64,000 bases of DNA from Rheinheimera texasensis DSM 17496. GTDB lineage: Bacteria > Pseudomonadota > Gammaproteobacteria > Enterobacterales > Alteromonadaceae. The translations under genes were made by a program, and so were the position numbers. How positions within the stretch are numbered: position 1 is the stretch's first letter; each line of letters opens with the position of its first letter. This document shows positions 63,301 to 64,000 of the stretch, one piece after another. A model generated the notes under the pieces. It did not search any database and was not told the origin of the DNA. It saw nothing but the letters and a program-made list of their open reading frames with translations. Location: NCBI RefSeq assembly GCF_000711985.1, contig NZ_JONU01000014.1, positions 113,842 through 177,841 of the forward strand, read 5' to 3'.

Positions 63301-63665
63301 GCAATGCCGAACTGGATCCGGCCGACATCAATCAGGTGTTTGCGTTAACCGGCCTCAGTGATTCATACAACCTGGTGGCGTTTTATGAACAAGGCCCATT
63401 GCAAGCACGCGTTGCATACAATTGGCGGGATGCGTTTGTGCAGTCGCTGACCCAAAGCAACGGTGACGGTGTGGTCATTGTCGAAGACTATGCGCAGATT
63501 GACGCCAGTGCCAGCTATGACATCACGCCAGATCTGGCCGTTGTCATTGAAGGCATCAACCTGACCAATGAATACGTGCACAAACGGGGTCGTTTCGCTA
63601 ACCAGCTGTTGTTGATTGAAGACAGCGGCCGGCGTGTGGCCTTTGGGGTGCGCGGTTCATTCTGA
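60390..63665 (+). CDS. TonB-dependent receptor with N-terminal STN domain and internal signal-like segment
   Basis: A TTG start at 60390 has GGGGAGAGG nine bases upstream and gives 1091 residues; ATG 60468 is an alternative. A long basic n-region precedes a hydrophobic core (PLLSLLLVCNLSAAALA). Next is an STN domain (AFNIPEQRADLSLISFAEQADITLLF ... GQYNLDDALRILLQDTGL). At about residue 142 (ATG 60813) comes MANYKKNKVATAVMAVISTVAVSPAFAA, indistinguishable from a second signal peptide. After it lie TonB-box-like EVIEVRG, plug (AEDIGKFPDTNLAESLQRITGVSIDR) and barrel ending VAFGVRGSF. Plug and C-terminus closely resemble the receptor at 28.3-31.0 kb. No FecI/FecR genes are nearby. Confidence 0.9.
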   Translation: MFHSLFKRIWRKIRALSSWFSAWRKYMRGGYRRTRRPLLSLLLVCNLSAAALASEKSSEIAFNIPEQRADLSLISFAEQADITLLFPIDKMAGKVTNPLRGQYNLDDALRILLQDTGLKPVVSESGQVSILIDPTFESNDDMANYKKNKVATAVMAVISTVAVSPAFAAQDKEETKTEVIEVRGIRGALGRAMDSKREAGGVVDSISAEDIGKFPDTNLAESLQRITGVSIDRSGGEGQLITVRGFGPEFNTVLVNGRQMASENQSRAFSFDTIAAELVRSLDVHKTSTATQQSGGIGSTVNVNTARPFAIGGFKVAGSIKGVYEENSEKTSPQVSGLISDTFLDGTVGALLAVSHQQRDTRLNQAQIDGWLENVGVPNPVTQNGAAYTGNIFSPRNYDHKVTFEERSRTNANLVLQYAPADNLELTADALYSDFDVEADTTSYGHWFTAPNITGFGGAKGPVVDANGTVIDLYQEVGLATDMHAKKFDRLTDTLSIGLNADWDVNNNLNMKFDFSHSSAEREPNNGRGDQLSLIGYANRVRFQVDDNILPYASEFAGANPNIYSGQQELNGTAYQPGVKPDGVSNHLDPKNSKAHVMLRRGWAVEDDLNQLRWDGVWNEDAASGLTKVKFGAMYSTETKALERWDNEGVGIHCTFCGYPDVPNMAGFPQYVFNAGSDFLSGVSGSGRMPTSWLAHDGEANFAFLEQYAASIGKPISFDAVKRNKSFEVGEDTASLYLELDFEGTLAGMPLSSTAGVRYERTSVDVDGTDAPVSGLRILDETEMLAQFGAAQPIQESSSYEAILPNFSVKLDISDDLVGRFAASQTLTRPTLESMSPVTVIGTTRQGGDLTSTSGNPELQPFSATNLDLSLEWYYSDASYLSGGYFRKNVSNFIINITEDKTFTLANGGLLTDPSTGTNSGAPDSADSTAVFSNTLPSNGESAIVDGFELALQHTFESGFGVMANATLVDSNAELDPADINQVFALTGLSDSYNLVAFYEQGPLQARVAYNWRDAFVQSLTQSNGDGVVIVEDYAQIDASASYDITPDLAVVIEGINLTNEYVHKRGRFANQLLLIEDSGRRVAFGVRGSF

Positions 63666-63701
63666 CCGCTGCGCAGCAATAGCGCTTAGATAGTCGTTTT
63701 A

Positions 63702-63735
63702 CGCAGTCACCGCCGATCCCGGGGCCGTGACTGCG
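63702..63735 (+). terminator. Hairpin after the STN-type receptor
   Basis: CGCAGTCAC (63702-63710) and GTGACTGCG (63727-63735) form a perfect 9-bp stem with a 16-base GC-rich loop, 37 bases past the stop. The following CTCTTT is a weak U-run. Confidence 0.6.
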
Positions 63736-63754
63736 CTCTTTGCGGAGTCAGCTG

Positions 63755-64000
63755 GTAGGGCGTGTTGATGTTTGGTGGTTAAGTTTTGTTCGAGTTGGCG
63801 GCGTTTTGGGCGCGAAACGAGGCGCGTGGCATAGTGATTCTATGTGAGCAACGAGTGACAAAGCCCAAAGCGCCGCCAAACGAACCCTTTGGGCAGCGTT
63901 TGGCAGCTCTTTCTGCTGCGTTAGTGCTCGTTTGTGTAGAATTACTACACGGCTCTCGCACTGCCTTGCATAAAAAGCTGCCAAACTGCTGCAAAAACAA
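63755..64000. repeat. Structured non-coding repeat element, cut by window edge
   Basis: Nested inverted repeats fill this stretch: 63795-63811 with 63863-63879 (17 bp, one mismatch), CATAG/CTATG at the apex, 63899-63908 with 63976-63985 (10 bp perfect), and GTGTAG-AATTA-CTACAC at its apex (63934-63950). Short reading frames across it look non-protein-like. The string TAGGGCGTGTT at its left edge and the overall layout recall a multi-copy intergenic element of Alteromonadales; copy number cannot be checked here. Confidence 0.6.

Noticed and set aside
63748..63984. Minus-strand open frames of 73-78 residues at the right edge
   Set aside because: They lie across nested inverted repeats, have no ribosome site and show repeat-derived composition; treated as a non-coding element.

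Overview
The window reads as chromosomal DNA of a gammaproteobacterium of the Alteromonadales type, probably Rheinheimera or a close relative. This is inferred from protein character: large TonB-dependent receptors beside Trp-halogenase-like and SapC proteins, a YajR-type MFS next to ssb, and ArsJ/GAPDH arsenic genes. No rRNA, tRNA, CRISPR array, prophage or transposase was seen. Genes are densely packed, and several intergenic regions carry clear hairpin terminators.

Layout. 1-9.5 kb: a truncated EF-hand protein of unknown function, a secreted Gln-rich protein, uvrA with a textbook LexA box, a membrane diguanylate cyclase, a YajR-like MFS and ssb. 9.5-18.8 kb: two back-to-back arsenic modules. 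The first is arsR / ArsP-type permease / eukaryotic-type glutathione synthetase. The second is a divergent ArsP_1-family permease facing arsR / dual-specificity phosphatase / thioredoxin-like / GAPDH / arsJ. A SulP transporter lies between them. 18.8-26.3 kb: an NtrY/NtrC-like two-component pair facing a MacAB-like efflux operon that has a sigma-54 promoter and upstream palindromes.

26.3-55.1 kb is a large sugar-catabolic region: triosephosphate isomerase, mutarotase, a TonB receptor, a Trp-halogenase-like/SapC/SSS-symporter operon, GH42 beta-galactosidase, GH36 alpha-galactosidase, a DgoR-like GntR regulator, an SDR sugar dehydrogenase, DgoK, GlpD, GlpK, an SMP-30 lactonase, a secreted alpha/beta hydrolase, galK, galT, galE and a second TonB receptor. 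Seven intergenic regions in this block carry variants of one AT-rich palindrome (idealised GTATTTAT-N3-ATAAATAC), so the galactose and glycerol genes look like one regulon, plausibly under the GntR protein. Alpha-galactosidase, beta-galactosidase, Leloir enzymes, glycerol kinase, G3P dehydrogenase and TIM together are what is needed to consume galactosylglycerols. I propose that the locus degrades (di)galactosylglycerol, the head group of chloroplast galactolipids, or the algal solute floridoside.

55.2-63.7 kb: a GH3 exo-beta-glucosidase, a LytS/LytTR two-component system and a TonB receptor with an STN domain. That receptor also contains what looks like a second, internal signal peptide. The right edge (63.75-64.0 kb) is a non-coding, heavily inverted-repeat element cut by the window.
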